A stretch of DNA of 64,000 nucleotides, from positions 1,116,001 to 1,180,000 of the forward strand of contig CP065009.1 of assembly GCA_016699755.1 (NCBI GenBank). Direction: 5' to 3'. Under the pieces are notes generated by a model that saw only the letters and a program-made list of their open reading frames with translations, was not told where the DNA came from and did not search any database. Made by a program: the position numbers and the translations under genes. Source of the stretch: Candidatus Peregrinibacteria bacterium (GTDB lineage Bacteria > Patescibacteriota > Gracilibacteria > CAIRYL01 > GCA-016699755). Shown here one piece after another: positions 45,701 to 54,990 of the stretch. Each line of letters starts with the position of its first letter. The first letter of the stretch is position 1.

Positions 45701-46722
45701 ATCAAAAACCATCCTTTTCTTGGAACACGTGGGCGCAAAAAGGTCCTCTTGTAGCACTTGCTCCCATGGATGGGTACACCGATTCGGCATATCGGCAAAT
45801 TGTCAAAATTATTGAACCGAAATCGATTGTTTTTTGTGAATTTGTTTCGGCGGATGGATTGTCGCGTGCTCCAAAAAAAATGTCGCGTATTATTGAGTTT
45901 AATCCAGCAGTAGAACGCCCTTACATTGTGCAAGTATTTGGAAAAAATCCAGAAGCATTCGCGGAAGCGGCAAAATTTATTGAGGAATTTGGGGCAGATG
46001 GTATTGATATTAATTATGGTTGTCCAGCAAAAAAAGTAATTGGGAGCGGACACGGGTCTGACCTTATTCGAAATCCTTGTTTAGCCGCAGAGATTGTCGC
46101 ATCAATAAAAAAATCTGTTCGTATTCCTGTTTCCGTAAAAACCAGGCTTGGGTGGGAGAATTCGGAAACCCTTCTTGATTTTGCAAAAAATCTTATTTCT
46201 GCTGGTGCAGAAATGCTCACTATTCACGGGCGAACCGTCAAACAATCTTTCAGTGGAAGTGCGGATTGGAATCCTATTTATGAGCTTAAAATGGCATTTC
46301 CTCACATTCCCATTCTTGGCAATGGAGATATTCGTTCAGGAGAAGATGCCCATCAAAAAATCAAAAACCTAAATGGTGTAATGATTGGGCGGGGAAGCTT
46401 TGGAAATCCTTGGATTTTTCGAGAAGTTGCGTGCGCGCTTTCTGGTGAGACTTATAGACCACCTTCTCCAGAAGAAGTGGGGAATATTATTCGGCGCCAT
46501 GCAGAAATTCTTATTCAAACAAAAGGACAAAAACGCGCCATGCTTGAATTTCGTAAACATCTCCTCTCATTCACGAAAGGATTTTCGGGCGCGCGCGAAC
46601 TCCGTGGACAAATGACGAGTATTGAAAATCTCAACGATATTGAAGGTGTTGTTACACGGATTTCTTCGGGGCTTTCTTCGGAGAAAATATCTGAAGAAAC
46701 AAAAGCAGAATTCCTCCCGTAA
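45697..46722 (+). CDS. dus: tRNA-dihydrouridine synthase
   Basis: FMN enzyme that reduces uridines to dihydrouridine in the tRNA D loop. LVALAPMDGYTDSAYR opens the TIM barrel; VQVFGKNPEAF and DINYGCPAKKV with the catalytic Cys follow, then VSVKTRLGW, TIHGRT and the FMN-phosphate site NGDIRSGEDA and MIGRGSFGNPW. The C-terminal helical domain (about 240-341) resembles DusB. The start overlaps the kinase stop (ATGA), so the two are co-translated. The last 71 bp overlap the 3' end of lgt on the other strand. Confidence 0.95.
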   Translation: MNQKPSFSWNTWAQKGPLVALAPMDGYTDSAYRQIVKIIEPKSIVFCEFVSADGLSRAPKKMSRIIEFNPAVERPYIVQVFGKNPEAFAEAAKFIEEFGADGIDINYGCPAKKVIGSGHGSDLIRNPCLAAEIVASIKKSVRIPVSVKTRLGWENSETLLDFAKNLISAGAEMLTIHGRTVKQSFSGSADWNPIYELKMAFPHIPILGNGDIRSGEDAHQKIKNLNGVMIGRGSFGNPWIFREVACALSGETYRPPSPEEVGNIIRRHAEILIQTKGQKRAMLEFRKHLLSFTKGFSGARELRGQMTSIENLNDIEGVVTRISSGLSSEKISEETKAEFLP

Positions 46723-47500
46723 GAAAAAGTCCAGTTGAAAGCCATTGCCCTATACTGAGTCCTTCGGCGAGGAGTCCGATATGCGCATCTGGCGCACGAA
46801 AAAATTCTACCATAAACCGAAAGACAGCAAGTGTCATCAAAAAAAGTGCAGAGAGTGTTCCGAAGGGGGATTTCTGAATGAATTCTCGTGGAGAACCTTT
46901 CTCTGATTCCCTTTTTTCAGAAGGAAGATGAAAAACAAGAGGAAGAAAAATTGCACAAAGGAGAACATCTTTCATCACCGCATAGAGCTGTGCCGGATGT
47001 CGGTTTTCCCCGTCTCCAAAATCCATTCCCCAAGGAACTTCTGTTATGCGCCCCACGAGCTCTCCATTGACAAAGTTGCCCAATCTTCCGAGAGCAAGTC
47101 CAATGGCAATAGCAGGCAGAAAGTGGTCTGCCATACGCCAAAATGAAAGCTTTTGTTTTTGGCATCCCCACCAAAGCCCCATCATTCCGCCGATAAGCCC
47201 TCCGTGAATAGACATGCCGGCAATTCCTCCCGATTTCCAGAAGGCGATTATATCAATCGGATGTACCAAAAAATATGAAGGATTATACACAAATGCATAA
47301 AAGAATCTTCCGCCGAGAACTCCAAAAAGCATTGTCCAAAAGAGAAGATCTCCCATTGCTTCTGAAGAAATGAATTCTCCTTTTTTCCGAAAAATCCAAC
47401 GCGTAAGAAAAAAAGCATTTACTGCTCCAAGCGCATACATAAACCCATAAAAGTGGATCGTTATGGGACCAATAGAAAAGTGAGCAATCTGTTCAAGCAT
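46652..47500 (-). CDS. lgt: Prolipoprotein diacylglyceryl transferase
   Basis: Lgt transfers diacylglycerol to the lipobox Cys of prolipoproteins in the membrane, the first step in lipoprotein maturation. The 282-residue protein has about seven transmembrane helices, the SIHGGLIGG motif with the essential His, and the Lgt signature GRLGNFVNGELVG, followed by RHPAQLYA. The length is typical. The lipoprotein at 59147 shows that the cell makes substrates for it. The 3' end overlaps dus by 71 bp. Confidence 0.96.
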   Translation of the reverse strand: MLEQIAHFSIGPITIHFYGFMYALGAVNAFFLTRWIFRKKGEFISSEAMGDLLFWTMLFGVLGGRFFYAFVYNPSYFLVHPIDIIAFWKSGGIAGMSIHGGLIGGMMGLWWGCQKQKLSFWRMADHFLPAIAIGLALGRLGNFVNGELVGRITEVPWGMDFGDGENRHPAQLYAVMKDVLLCAIFLPLVFHLPSEKRESEKGSPREFIQKSPFGTLSALFLMTLAVFRFMVEFFRAPDAHIGLLAEGLSIGQWLSTGLFLTGGILLLFLQIFSPKKAPKKSV

Positions 47501-47526
47501 CGGGACACTGTGTAAATACGTTTTTC

Positions 47527-47555
47527 ATTCTAGGCTCCAACAGAAAAAACAACAA
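47527..47555 (-). promoter_or_regulatory. lgt promoter
   Basis: TTGTTG (47550-47555) and TAGAAT (47527-47532) with 17-bp spacing on the minus strand, about 27 bp before the lgt start. Confidence 0.4.
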
Positions 47556-47597
47556 ACGCAGAAAAAAGTTGACCTGAAGCATGCATAAAATGGGGAC

Positions 47598-50285
47598 TTA
47601 CGATTCTGTAGCAAGAATTACTACAAAGATTTCCCATGTCTTACTTTGCGCAACACCAATCCCCATTTTGTCAAAACGAGTGTCGAGGAGAAAATTTTCT
47701 TGAATTCCTTCTCCAAGATCAATTTCATTCTCAGAAAAAAGACCAAAAAGCTGACTTATCGAACCAATGCGAAGCACCATTCCGCGTGCATAGTCGTTTA
47801 TTCCGGTTTCTCGGAGTGACTTTTCGAGCGTATCTTCTCCATCCGAAAATCCCCAGAGATCTTTTTCGGACATTCGATTTGCCCACTGCTGAGCAACCCC
47901 TTCAAGAATGGCATTTGGAACAATAGGGCTTTGTTGTCGCTTCTCGTTTGCTTCTCGAAGGATTTCCGTTCGCCATTCCGAAAGTTTTTCCTTGTTGTAT
48001 GGATCTCCCCCAAAAATCTGCACTATAATAATGCCTTCAGAATCACTCGTATCTCGACAAAACCCAAGCCCTACTTGGCGATAGGAAGTATCGATAATAA
48101 GTTTTCGGTGAGCAGGTGAGCGCATAAGTCCCTCATGAGCAAGAAACACGCTTGAGTTTCTCGCGATATTTTCGCCGACAGTGGTTTGTACTCCGTAAAG
48201 CACTCGATAGTCTTCTGCCTGTTTTCCATCTGGATCTTGATGAGAGAAATATTGTCGGTCACACATATCTTGGGCACGAAATTGTGCCAATTCATTAAGC
48301 GCATCATTTTCTGAAAGCTCTGGTATGCCTCGATCTCGCCGCTCACGATTGAGCATACCGAGCATGATAGAGGGCATGTCTTCAATATTTTCTTTGCTCT
48401 CGCGTCCTATTAAAAGGTCAAATCCATCAGGAAGCAGAGGGGCAACACCCTTTGGAACAACGAGTCCCACAAAAAGTGTAAGAGCATCTGCACGATTGAT
48501 TTCTACAAGATACGAACCAGAAAATTTTGGTTGAAATGAAGCAGAGAAGTGTTCCCCCGAAAAAGAAAGGTTTTCCTCAAAAATATTTTCGAGTGGATCA
48601 ACAATCGCAATTGTCGGCTCAAGCGAAGAGGGGGTCGTTCCCGAAAGAGAAATTTTTTCTCCCAGAGAAAATGATTCGGTAAGTTGAACATCTTTAAGCT
48701 TGTTGTATTCACGGGAAACTCGCTTTACAGCGTAAGTATGAAGCGATTCGCTTGCCGACCATCCTCCTTTTTGGTGAAGCGAATCATCTGCCTGTGCTCC
48801 CCAGAGACGGACATCAATAAACCCTTCTTGAAAGTCTGCAAGTGCTATTGGAGGAGGAAGGATTTCTTGTTCTTTTGATCGAAAAAATGAAACGGTTTTG
48901 TTTCCTTGAGAAAACTCTATCCGAAAGAGATTATTTCCGTTGCCATCCCACTGAAAATGAGTGGAACCGTTTCGAATTTCAAACCGAAGATTTGTTGGGG
49001 CATTTTTATTTTCTTCATTCGATATACGGCAGTTTTCTTCAACAACATTTACTGGAGTAGTTTTTGCGGAACCAGATGCGCCAAGGAGAATGGCAAGAGA
49101 AAAATCACCTGCATGAGGAAAAAAAACATCTACTGCAAAAACTGTTCCGCTTATTTCTCCCCGAAAGGTTTGTTGAACACCATCTTCTTCATAAAAGGCG
49201 GTTATTTCTTCTGGTGGATTTTGTTCGGAAAATCTCCCTGCAATATGAACTACTTCGCCGGCACGGAAAAAACGCGGTGTTTTGCCAAGAAGTTCTATTC
49301 CTGGAAACGCATCCTCAGGAAGAAATTCCACTTTCTCAATACTATTATTACAAGGGGGAGTTTGACCAAGGGGAGTTGATTCGGGAACCACTTCGAGTTT
49401 AACATCTGTTACTCCTTGTGAAAGAGGAGCAAGCACCTGAAAAGCGGCTTGTGAGAGATCTATTACTCTTCCAGAAACAAATGGACCTCGGTCAACAATT
49501 TTAACTACCACTGAAGCAAGCGTATCTGGATCTATTACTCTTACACGAGTTCCAAAAGGAAGCGTGCGATGCGCCGCCATAAACTCCGCATTAGAAAATG
49601 TTTCTCCACTTGCTGTTCCTCCACCTTCCAGTCCATTTCCGTAATAACTTGCCTGTCCGCGAAGTTCACTTTCTTCCCATGTTGGCTGAAAAAACCGAAA
49701 TGCTAAATCCGCAAGTTCCTGTCGGGTGAGCAAGGCATCTGGATTCGCAGTATTTCCCAAAAGAAGACCTCGGTTTTTCGCCTCTGCAAAATGTGGCGCA
49801 TACCAAGCACTGAGCGAAACATCCGAAAATGGAGATTCGTTTGGTGTTTCGAGTGAGGTTCCCTGAGTACGAAAGAGCATGGCAAGCGCTTCTGCGCGAG
49901 AAACATTTTTAGAAGGGAGAAAATTCCCTTGGGCATCCCCCTGAACAATGCCGAGTTCTTTTCCCTTGCGAGCGATTGGAGCAAACCATTCTCCAGTGGG
50001 AACATCTGGAAACGGAGATATGGAAACAACACCGTTCATTTCTGCTCCAGCAGAAAGGAGTACAATTTTGAGTGCCGCCGCACGAGTAATGGTGGCATCT
50101 GGACGAAACGATCCATCAGAAAATCCATTAATAACTCCTCGCTCTTCTAATTCCGAAATTGCTTCAAAAGCAGGGTGTGTCGGAGGAATATCGGTAAAAA
50201 AACGAGTAGCAAAAGCGTGGTTTGGAAAAAATAGTCCAATAGCAAAAACCGAGGAAAAGAGCAGGCGAGTGGTGGGAGATTTCAC
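47598..50285 (-). CDS. SLH-RlpA-CAP multidomain surface protein
   Basis: An 895-residue exported protein combining several wall-related modules. A signal peptide (cleavage near HAFA) is followed by three SLH repeats (about 28-195) that would anchor it to secondary wall polymers. A RlpA-type double-psi beta-barrel comes next (about 205-310: GQASYYGNGLEGGGTASGE, and the catalytic-type DRGPF segment). A long beta-rich, Ig-like middle part follows (about 320-640). Residues about 650-780 form a CAP/SCP domain (MLGMLNRERRDRG, HREF-type GENIARN, SPAHRKLI). The end (about 785-895) looks like a second, degenerate CAP domain (EILREANEKRQQ, but no His). Likely roles are wall binding and peptidoglycan interaction; the exact activity is unknown. 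Confidence 0.9.
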   Translation of the reverse strand: MKSPTTRLLFSSVFAIGLFFPNHAFATRFFTDIPPTHPAFEAISELEERGVINGFSDGSFRPDATITRAAALKIVLLSAGAEMNGVVSISPFPDVPTGEWFAPIARKGKELGIVQGDAQGNFLPSKNVSRAEALAMLFRTQGTSLETPNESPFSDVSLSAWYAPHFAEAKNRGLLLGNTANPDALLTRQELADLAFRFFQPTWEESELRGQASYYGNGLEGGGTASGETFSNAEFMAAHRTLPFGTRVRVIDPDTLASVVVKIVDRGPFVSGRVIDLSQAAFQVLAPLSQGVTDVKLEVVPESTPLGQTPPCNNSIEKVEFLPEDAFPGIELLGKTPRFFRAGEVVHIAGRFSEQNPPEEITAFYEEDGVQQTFRGEISGTVFAVDVFFPHAGDFSLAILLGASGSAKTTPVNVVEENCRISNEENKNAPTNLRFEIRNGSTHFQWDGNGNNLFRIEFSQGNKTVSFFRSKEQEILPPPIALADFQEGFIDVRLWGAQADDSLHQKGGWSASESLHTYAVKRVSREYNKLKDVQLTESFSLGEKISLSGTTPSSLEPTIAIVDPLENIFEENLSFSGEHFSASFQPKFSGSYLVEINRADALTLFVGLVVPKGVAPLLPDGFDLLIGRESKENIEDMPSIMLGMLNRERRDRGIPELSENDALNELAQFRAQDMCDRQYFSHQDPDGKQAEDYRVLYGVQTTVGENIARNSSVFLAHEGLMRSPAHRKLIIDTSYRQVGLGFCRDTSDSEGIIIVQIFGGDPYNKEKLSEWRTEILREANEKRQQSPIVPNAILEGVAQQWANRMSEKDLWGFSDGEDTLEKSLRETGINDYARGMVLRIGSISQLFGLFSENEIDLGEGIQENFLLDTRFDKMGIGVAQSKTWEIFVVILATES

Positions 50286-50331
50286 GGGAATAAAAAAGGC
50301 TTTCGAAAGCTTATCTGTTTTTTTGGAAAAA

Positions 50332-50690
50332 ATGCCATTGTTTTTGAAAAACGAAAGAATTCGCTATGGTTACAAAGACAGTCTTTTTCCGAAGAACAAA
50401 AAGTATGAAAACATTTCCCATGCGCGGAGGCTCTCTTATCCGCAGGAAAATATTTTGGCAATACTCAAAAGCGAAATGTCAGAAATTTTTCGTGAAGGAA
50501 AACTTGATCCAAAGGCTCTTCGCCAGACTTTAGGAGAAGAAGTGGTGATTTCGGAAGAGGAAGAATACTATGGACTGAACTGGGCAGGGAAAAGTGAGTG
50601 CTTCCGCAAGATACAGGAGACAACAACGAATACACTGATTCCTGCTCCTGAAGAGTCAGTGAATTTTGACGAAGAGGAAAGACAATCGTC
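50332..50690 (+). pseudogene. 5' fragment of a site-specific DNA methyltransferase (Mod type)
   Basis: Only the N-terminal part remains: EMSEIFREGKLDPKALRQTLGE, then EEYYGLNWAGKSE and TLIPAPEESVNFD. This order (EGKID-like start, Y-G-L-N-W-A-G-K-S-E, TL.P..EES.NFD) is the signature of type III/Mod-like N6-adenine methyltransferases just before the IEGDNLEVLK motif. The frame then changes into an IS1595-family transposase remnant, so the catalytic DPPY motif and the whole methyltransferase domain are absent. It was probably part of a restriction-modification system destroyed by IS insertion and deletion. The start at 50332 is uncertain. Confidence 0.75.
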
Positions 50691-51092
50691 TTTGGGTTTC
50701 TCAAACGAGGAAGGAAAGTCTATTCGCAGATTGTTCCTGATGCGAAAGCAAAGAGTCTGGTTCCTATAATCAGGGGAAAAGTGTCGCCAGATTCTCATGT
50801 CCATTCTGATGGTTGGAAGGCATATGACGGACTGGTGGATTTTGGATTCGAGAAGCACTATCGAGTACACCACGGAAAGAATGAATTTGCGAGAGGAAAG
50901 AAGCACATCAATGGCATCGAATCGTTCTGGAGTTATGCCAAAAGAAGGCTCAGGAAATTCAATGGAATACAAAAAGAAAACTTCTTTCTTCATCTGAAAG
51001 AAACAGAATTCCGATTCAATTATCGGAATAAAAAACTCTATGATAAAATATTGGAGACATTACGAAAAAAATCTCTTAACTAGTCTAGACCC
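50690..51092 (+). mobile_element. 3' half of an IS1595-type element
   Basis: Starting within the broken methyltransferase gene, the frame IVFGFLKRGRKVYSQIV continues through VHSDGWKAYDGL and INGIESFWSYAKRRLRKFNG to its own stop at 51083. The N-terminal half of the transposase, including the first catalytic Asp, is missing. The right terminal sequence CTAGTCTAGACCC (51080-51092) is the probable inverted repeat, similar to GGGTCTTGACTAG at 38624. It ends 2 bp before the pgpA start and may provide part of its upstream control region. Confidence 0.85.
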
Positions 51093-51094
51093 AA

Positions 51095-51589
51095 ATGAAG
51101 ATTTTTCGAATGGTCTTTCTTTCTCTTGGTGGTGTTGGATTCTCACCTATTCTCCCCGGAACACTGGGAAGCCTTATTTCGACGATACTCTTTTTTTTCT
51201 GCTTTCCTCTTCTTCCTCATTCATTTTTTCTAAGGATAGTTTTTCTTCTTTCTATTTTTGGAATCCTTTTTTTTGTGAGCATTCCGCTTATCACTGCAGA
51301 AAAAAAAGATGGACAAGTCGATCATCATTTTATTGTTGTAGATGAACTCCTTGGCATGCTCACAACCATTTTTCCCATAGTCATTTTCCGCATGCCACTC
51401 CTCTGGGAGATAGGAGTTACATTTGTATTTTTCCGGTTTTTTGACATAGTAAAACCGCTTGGAATCCGCACTATTGACCAAAAAAATACCCCAATATCAG
51501 TTCTTCTCGATGATGTTTTCGCAGGAATATATGCGGCAATTTGTCTTATTGGTACTACTCTTTTAGTCGCCAGTCTTTCGCAAACATAA
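51095..51589 (+). CDS. pgpA: Phosphatidylglycerophosphatase A-like protein
   Basis: Membrane phosphatase that makes phosphatidylglycerol from phosphatidylglycerophosphate. The 164-residue protein carries the PgpA patterns: SLGGVGFSPILPGTLGSL at the N terminus, VVDELLGML after two hydrophobic segments, FFRFFDIVKPLGI, and LLDDVFAGIYAA, which contains the conserved DD. About four transmembrane helices are predicted. The length is typical. The start follows the IS remnant by 2 bp; no Shine-Dalgarno is evident. The 3' end overlaps the ABC permease gene by 35 bp on the other strand. Confidence 0.93.
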   Translation: MKIFRMVFLSLGGVGFSPILPGTLGSLISTILFFFCFPLLPHSFFLRIVFLLSIFGILFFVSIPLITAEKKDGQVDHHFIVVDELLGMLTTIFPIVIFRMPLLWEIGVTFVFFRFFDIVKPLGIRTIDQKNTPISVLLDDVFAGIYAAICLIGTTLLVASLSQT

Positions 51590-52325
51590 ACCAATTAATA
51601 GTAAAGAGTACAAGGAACATTCCTCCACACACCGAAAAGGAGGCGATTGGAGAGACATCTGCTATTCCAAAAAATGCCCAACGAGCACCATCAGCAAAAT
51701 AAAAGAAGGGGTTTCCAAGTGAAAGGGTTCGTGCAAGCGGTGGCAGAAGTTCAATAGAGTAGAAGATGCCTCCCAAAAATCCCATTGGTGTAATAATGAA
51801 TGTGGTGAATCCAGAAATTTGATCGAATGTATTCCCCCAAATGCCAACAATTGTTCCAAGAAGCGTAAACACTCCATTCGCCAAGAAAAGCATCAGCAAA
51901 AGAAGGAGAGGATGCTCTGGAAATAGGTGAGGGACAAAAAATGCCGCCACCGCCCAAATAACAAGAGAAACCATCATTCCTCGAATAATGCCACCAAAGA
52001 GGTATCCTAGTGTTTTCTCAAGTGCGCTCAGCGGTGCTGTGAGAAGATCGACGATGTTACCGTGATATTTCGCAATAATGAGGGAACTTGATGGATTTTG
52101 AAATGCGTTATTCGTCGCCTGAAGAAGAATGAGTCCGGGAACAATAAAGGCGAGATATGACACCTTTGAGAATCCGCTAATATGTGGAGAAAGTGCGGCA
52201 CCAAAAACGGCAAAATAAAGAATAGCTGTTATAACAGGAGACATGACCGTTTGGAGCCAGACCCGCAAGAAACGGCGACATTCTTTTTCGGTGAGCGCCC
52301 AAAGTCGAATGAGAGTAGCAGGCAT
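51555..52325 (-). CDS. ABC-2 type transporter permease
   Basis: Six-helix membrane subunit (256 aa) of an ABC exporter. The protein begins with an amphipathic segment (LWALTEKECRRFLRVWLQTV) and has six predicted helices, with ALEKTLGYLFGGIIRGM and the SPIASFSVCGGMFLVLFTINWFMF ending typical of ABC2 permeases. It lies 17 bp downstream of the ATPase gene and forms an operon with it. Substrate unknown; ABC-2 exporters often move polysaccharides, lipids or drugs, and the polysaccharide genes in the window make a glycan link possible. Confidence 0.92.
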   Translation of the reverse strand: MPATLIRLWALTEKECRRFLRVWLQTVMSPVITAILYFAVFGAALSPHISGFSKVSYLAFIVPGLILLQATNNAFQNPSSSLIIAKYHGNIVDLLTAPLSALEKTLGYLFGGIIRGMMVSLVIWAVAAFFVPHLFPEHPLLLLLMLFLANGVFTLLGTIVGIWGNTFDQISGFTTFIITPMGFLGGIFYSIELLPPLARTLSLGNPFFYFADGARWAFFGIADVSPIASFSVCGGMFLVLFTINWFMFAKDWRLKE

Positions 52326-52341
52326 GAGCGAATAAGAAAAA

Positions 52342-53178
52342 TTAAGATTGGGTCATCTCTAGAAAAACTTCCTCTAGTTTTGGTTCACGAATACGAATAT
52401 CTCGAATACTCGGGCAAGATTGTATTTTTTCCACAATATTGTCTTCTTTTTCCATTTCAAATGTCTTAATTTCTCCGGAATTAGTTTCTATTTCGAGAAC
52501 CCGTTTTCGGCGAGAAAGAAGCTTTTTCTTTTCTTCACACACCAATACGCTTCCTTTGTGCAAAATAGCAATACGATCAGCAAGAGCTTCTGCTTCTTCC
52601 AAATAATGTGTGGTGAGAAGAATGGTAATTCCCTTTTCTTTTCGAAGTTCTTCCAGAAAAATCCACAAACTTTTGCGAAGTTCTACATCTACCCCTGCAG
52701 TCGGTTCATCGAGAATGAGAACTCTTGGCTCGTGTGCGAGAGCAAAGGCAATCATGAGTCGACGTTTCATCCCGCCCGAAAGCCAACGCGGTTCTACATC
52801 TTTCTTATCGAAGAGTGATAGTTTTTCCAAAAGCCAAAAGAGATATGTGTCGTTTTTTCGAAGTCCAAAAAATCCACGACGCATACGAAGCGCTTCAAGC
52901 GGAGAAAAGAAGGGGTCAAACGTAATTTCTTGTGGAACAATTCCAAGATGCGCTTTTGTGAAGTTTGGATTTTTTTCAGGGTCTTCCCCTTGCACTAAAA
53001 TACTTCCGCTAGATCGCCATGCCGTCCCTGCGAGACAACTGATAAGTGTTGTTTTTCCCGCCCCGTTTTGTCCGAGAAGTGCAAAAAATTCCCCCTCTTT
53101 TACGGAAAATGAAACAGAAGAAAGTGCAGTAAGGTCTTTATATTCCTTTCTAACGTTTTCAAAAACAAGCGCAAGCAT
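52342..53178 (-). CDS. ABC transporter ATP-binding protein
   Basis: Cytoplasmic ATPase of the exporter, 278 residues. Walker A is LGQNGAGKTT near residue 38, the Q loop lies in GIVPQEITFDP, the signature reads WLSGGMKRRL, Walker B is VLILDEPTAGVD, and the switch His is in LLTTHYLEE. The C-terminal extension (about 215-278) is typical of the DrrA/NatA-like group. The ATG at 53178 is preceded by GAGGGAG, one of the few good ribosome-binding sites in this window, which decides against the TTG at 53190. Confidence 0.95.
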   Translation of the reverse strand: MLALVFENVRKEYKDLTALSSVSFSVKEGEFFALLGQNGAGKTTLISCLAGTAWRSSGSILVQGEDPEKNPNFTKAHLGIVPQEITFDPFFSPLEALRMRRGFFGLRKNDTYLFWLLEKLSLFDKKDVEPRWLSGGMKRRLMIAFALAHEPRVLILDEPTAGVDVELRKSLWIFLEELRKEKGITILLTTHYLEEAEALADRIAILHKGSVLVCEEKKKLLSRRKRVLEIETNSGEIKTFEMEKEDNIVEKIQSCPSIRDIRIREPKLEEVFLEMTQS

Positions 53179-53322
53179 AAACTCCCTCAAAAAGCTGAAT
53201 GATGGTGATAAAAAAAATGAAAAAGCGCAATAATAAAGGCTTCTTTTCCCAGAGGAATATTTTTGTGCTTTTTATGGTTGATCGTTTACAGGTCACTATA
53301 GACTGAACTGAAAAACATGGAA

Positions 53323-53347
53323 ATGATGATTGCTGAATAATCATCAT
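53323..53347. other. Hairpin in the ABC/ligase intergenic region
   Basis: ATGATGATT and AATCATCAT pair perfectly around a 7-nt loop. It may be an operator or a terminator element; function unknown. Confidence 0.4.
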
Positions 53348-53407
53348 AAACTTGCTCACCGTTCTCTTTTGGGGAAAAATATAGTCTGTATTTCTCCCAA
53401 ATATTTC

Positions 53408-54925
53408 GTGCGAAAAACAATTGTTATCCTCCTTGGAGTTCTTTTGGCACTCCTACCGTTTCATCCGTTTCTCATTACTGCTCTCGAAGGAAACACTTCT
53501 TCAAACTCCTTTGTTCTCTTCCGAATCTGGAAAGAAGTGTTGCTCGTCGTAGCGATGACACTCTCTTTTTTTTTCGTGCTCTCTCGAAAAGAGTTTTTTC
53601 AAAAGTGGAACGCTCTTTCTCTCGTCGTCTTCTTTTTTGCACTTCTCTCTCTTATAACAGGAGTACTTTTTACTGGAACTGGTTTTCCTGAAAATATTCC
53701 ACAAATAGCTCTTGGAGCAAAATATGGGCTCTTTTTTCTTCTGATTCTTGTTGTTCTTTCGTGGATTCCCATTCGTACTGTTGAACGAAATATTCTGGAA
53801 AATATTGCGCTTACCTCTGGAGTCATTGTTGTTGTATTTGGAATACTTCAGATCACTATTCTTCCGGAAAATTTTCTTGTCCAGTTCGGATATAGTCCAG
53901 AATATGGAAATATTCATCCAGATGGAGCCATTTCATACTGTCATAAAATTGAAAATTCTATAACTCGTGAGGAGTTTTGTCGGATACAATCAACCCTTTC
54001 GGGTCCAAATCAACTGGGAGCATATCTTTTGCTCCTTTTTCCTCTCCTGTGGATGCGTCTCCGAAAAGCAGAAATATATTCCGTGGAACGATTTTTTCTC
54101 GGCATTGTTCTGCTAGGAGGAGCCTTTGTTTTTCTCATGACGTGGTCGCGATCAGCGTGGATTGGGGTGATCGCCATGTTAGCAGGAGTATTTGTGCTTC
54201 AGGCACATCGCCCACTGGTGGCAACGGGTGCGCTTTCTCTATTTGGACTTGGTACTACTGCTCTTTTCGCTCCTATATTTTCCATTACCCCTTGGGATGC
54301 ATGGAAGCCGGTCTCACTTGCATTTGCCAGTATATCTATTATATCGCTCATTGTTCTTACCATTGGAAACCTAAAGAAAAGATGGTTTTTTCAGGGGATG
54401 GGACTTGTTTTCACCTTTCTCCTCTCTTGGCTTGTTGCAGTTCGATTTTTTTTCGATACCTTTTTTTGGAATATCCTTCTTCGTCCGAGTAGCAGTCAGG
54501 GACATTGGGAGCGTTGGAAGGATGGTGCGGAATATATGCTTCAGTATCCATTGGGTCTGGGGCTTGGAGACGCTGGTCCAGCGAGTGCTCGGTTTGCCAA
54601 TCTTGGAGAAACAGGATTTTTACCAGAGAGCTGGTACTTACAAGTTGGGCTTGAATCTGGATTTTTAGGTCTTGCGCTTTTTCTCATTATTCTCATCCTT
54701 TTGGGACGATCTCTTTTTCTCGCAAAAAATGATTTAGCGCGCGCCATGCTCTTTTCGCTTATTGGCATTTCTGCGGCGGCATGCTTTCTTCATACATGGG
54801 AATCCTCTGTCGTTTCCTATTCCTTTGCCATTCTCGCCGCGGTAGGACTTGCTTCTCAAGAAGAGCCATCGTTTTTTCAACGTATTTTTGGAAAAATTAC
54901 AGAACTCTTTCACCGAAATTCATGA
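53408..54925 (+). CDS. O-antigen ligase/polymerase-like membrane protein
   Basis: A Wzy/WaaL-type membrane protein (505 aa from the GTG at 53408) with about eleven predicted helices. The characteristic periplasmic loop contains TRSAW-like motifs: LMTWSRSAWIGV and, later, SSSQGHWERWKDG and YPLGLGLGDAG, which match the R-x-x-x-x-W and NPLxGxGxG patterns of the O-antigen ligase family. It would attach or polymerise surface glycans. The start at 53408 places the basic leader VRKTIVILLGV before the first helix; the longer frame to 53330 includes a hairpin and no likely signal. Confidence 0.85.
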   Translation: MRKTIVILLGVLLALLPFHPFLITALEGNTSSNSFVLFRIWKEVLLVVAMTLSFFFVLSRKEFFQKWNALSLVVFFFALLSLITGVLFTGTGFPENIPQIALGAKYGLFFLLILVVLSWIPIRTVERNILENIALTSGVIVVVFGILQITILPENFLVQFGYSPEYGNIHPDGAISYCHKIENSITREEFCRIQSTLSGPNQLGAYLLLLFPLLWMRLRKAEIYSVERFFLGIVLLGGAFVFLMTWSRSAWIGVIAMLAGVFVLQAHRPLVATGALSLFGLGTTALFAPIFSITPWDAWKPVSLAFASISIISLIVLTIGNLKKRWFFQGMGLVFTFLLSWLVAVRFFFDTFFWNILLRPSSSQGHWERWKDGAEYMLQYPLGLGLGDAGPASARFANLGETGFLPESWYLQVGLESGFLGLALFLIILILLGRSLFLAKNDLARAMLFSLIGISAAACFLHTWESSVVSYSFAILAAVGLASQEEPSFFQRIFGKITELFHRNS

Positions 54926-54990
54926 TATATCGTGAGGAGTGGCAATAAAGAGCGCGTTGTGACATACTCTCATCACTTTTCCAAAAATAA

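Noticed and set aside
53330..53407. TTG start for the O-antigen ligase-like gene
   Set aside because: The extension lies across a perfect hairpin and lacks a plausible signal; a GTG at 53408 directly precedes the first basic-hydrophobic leader.
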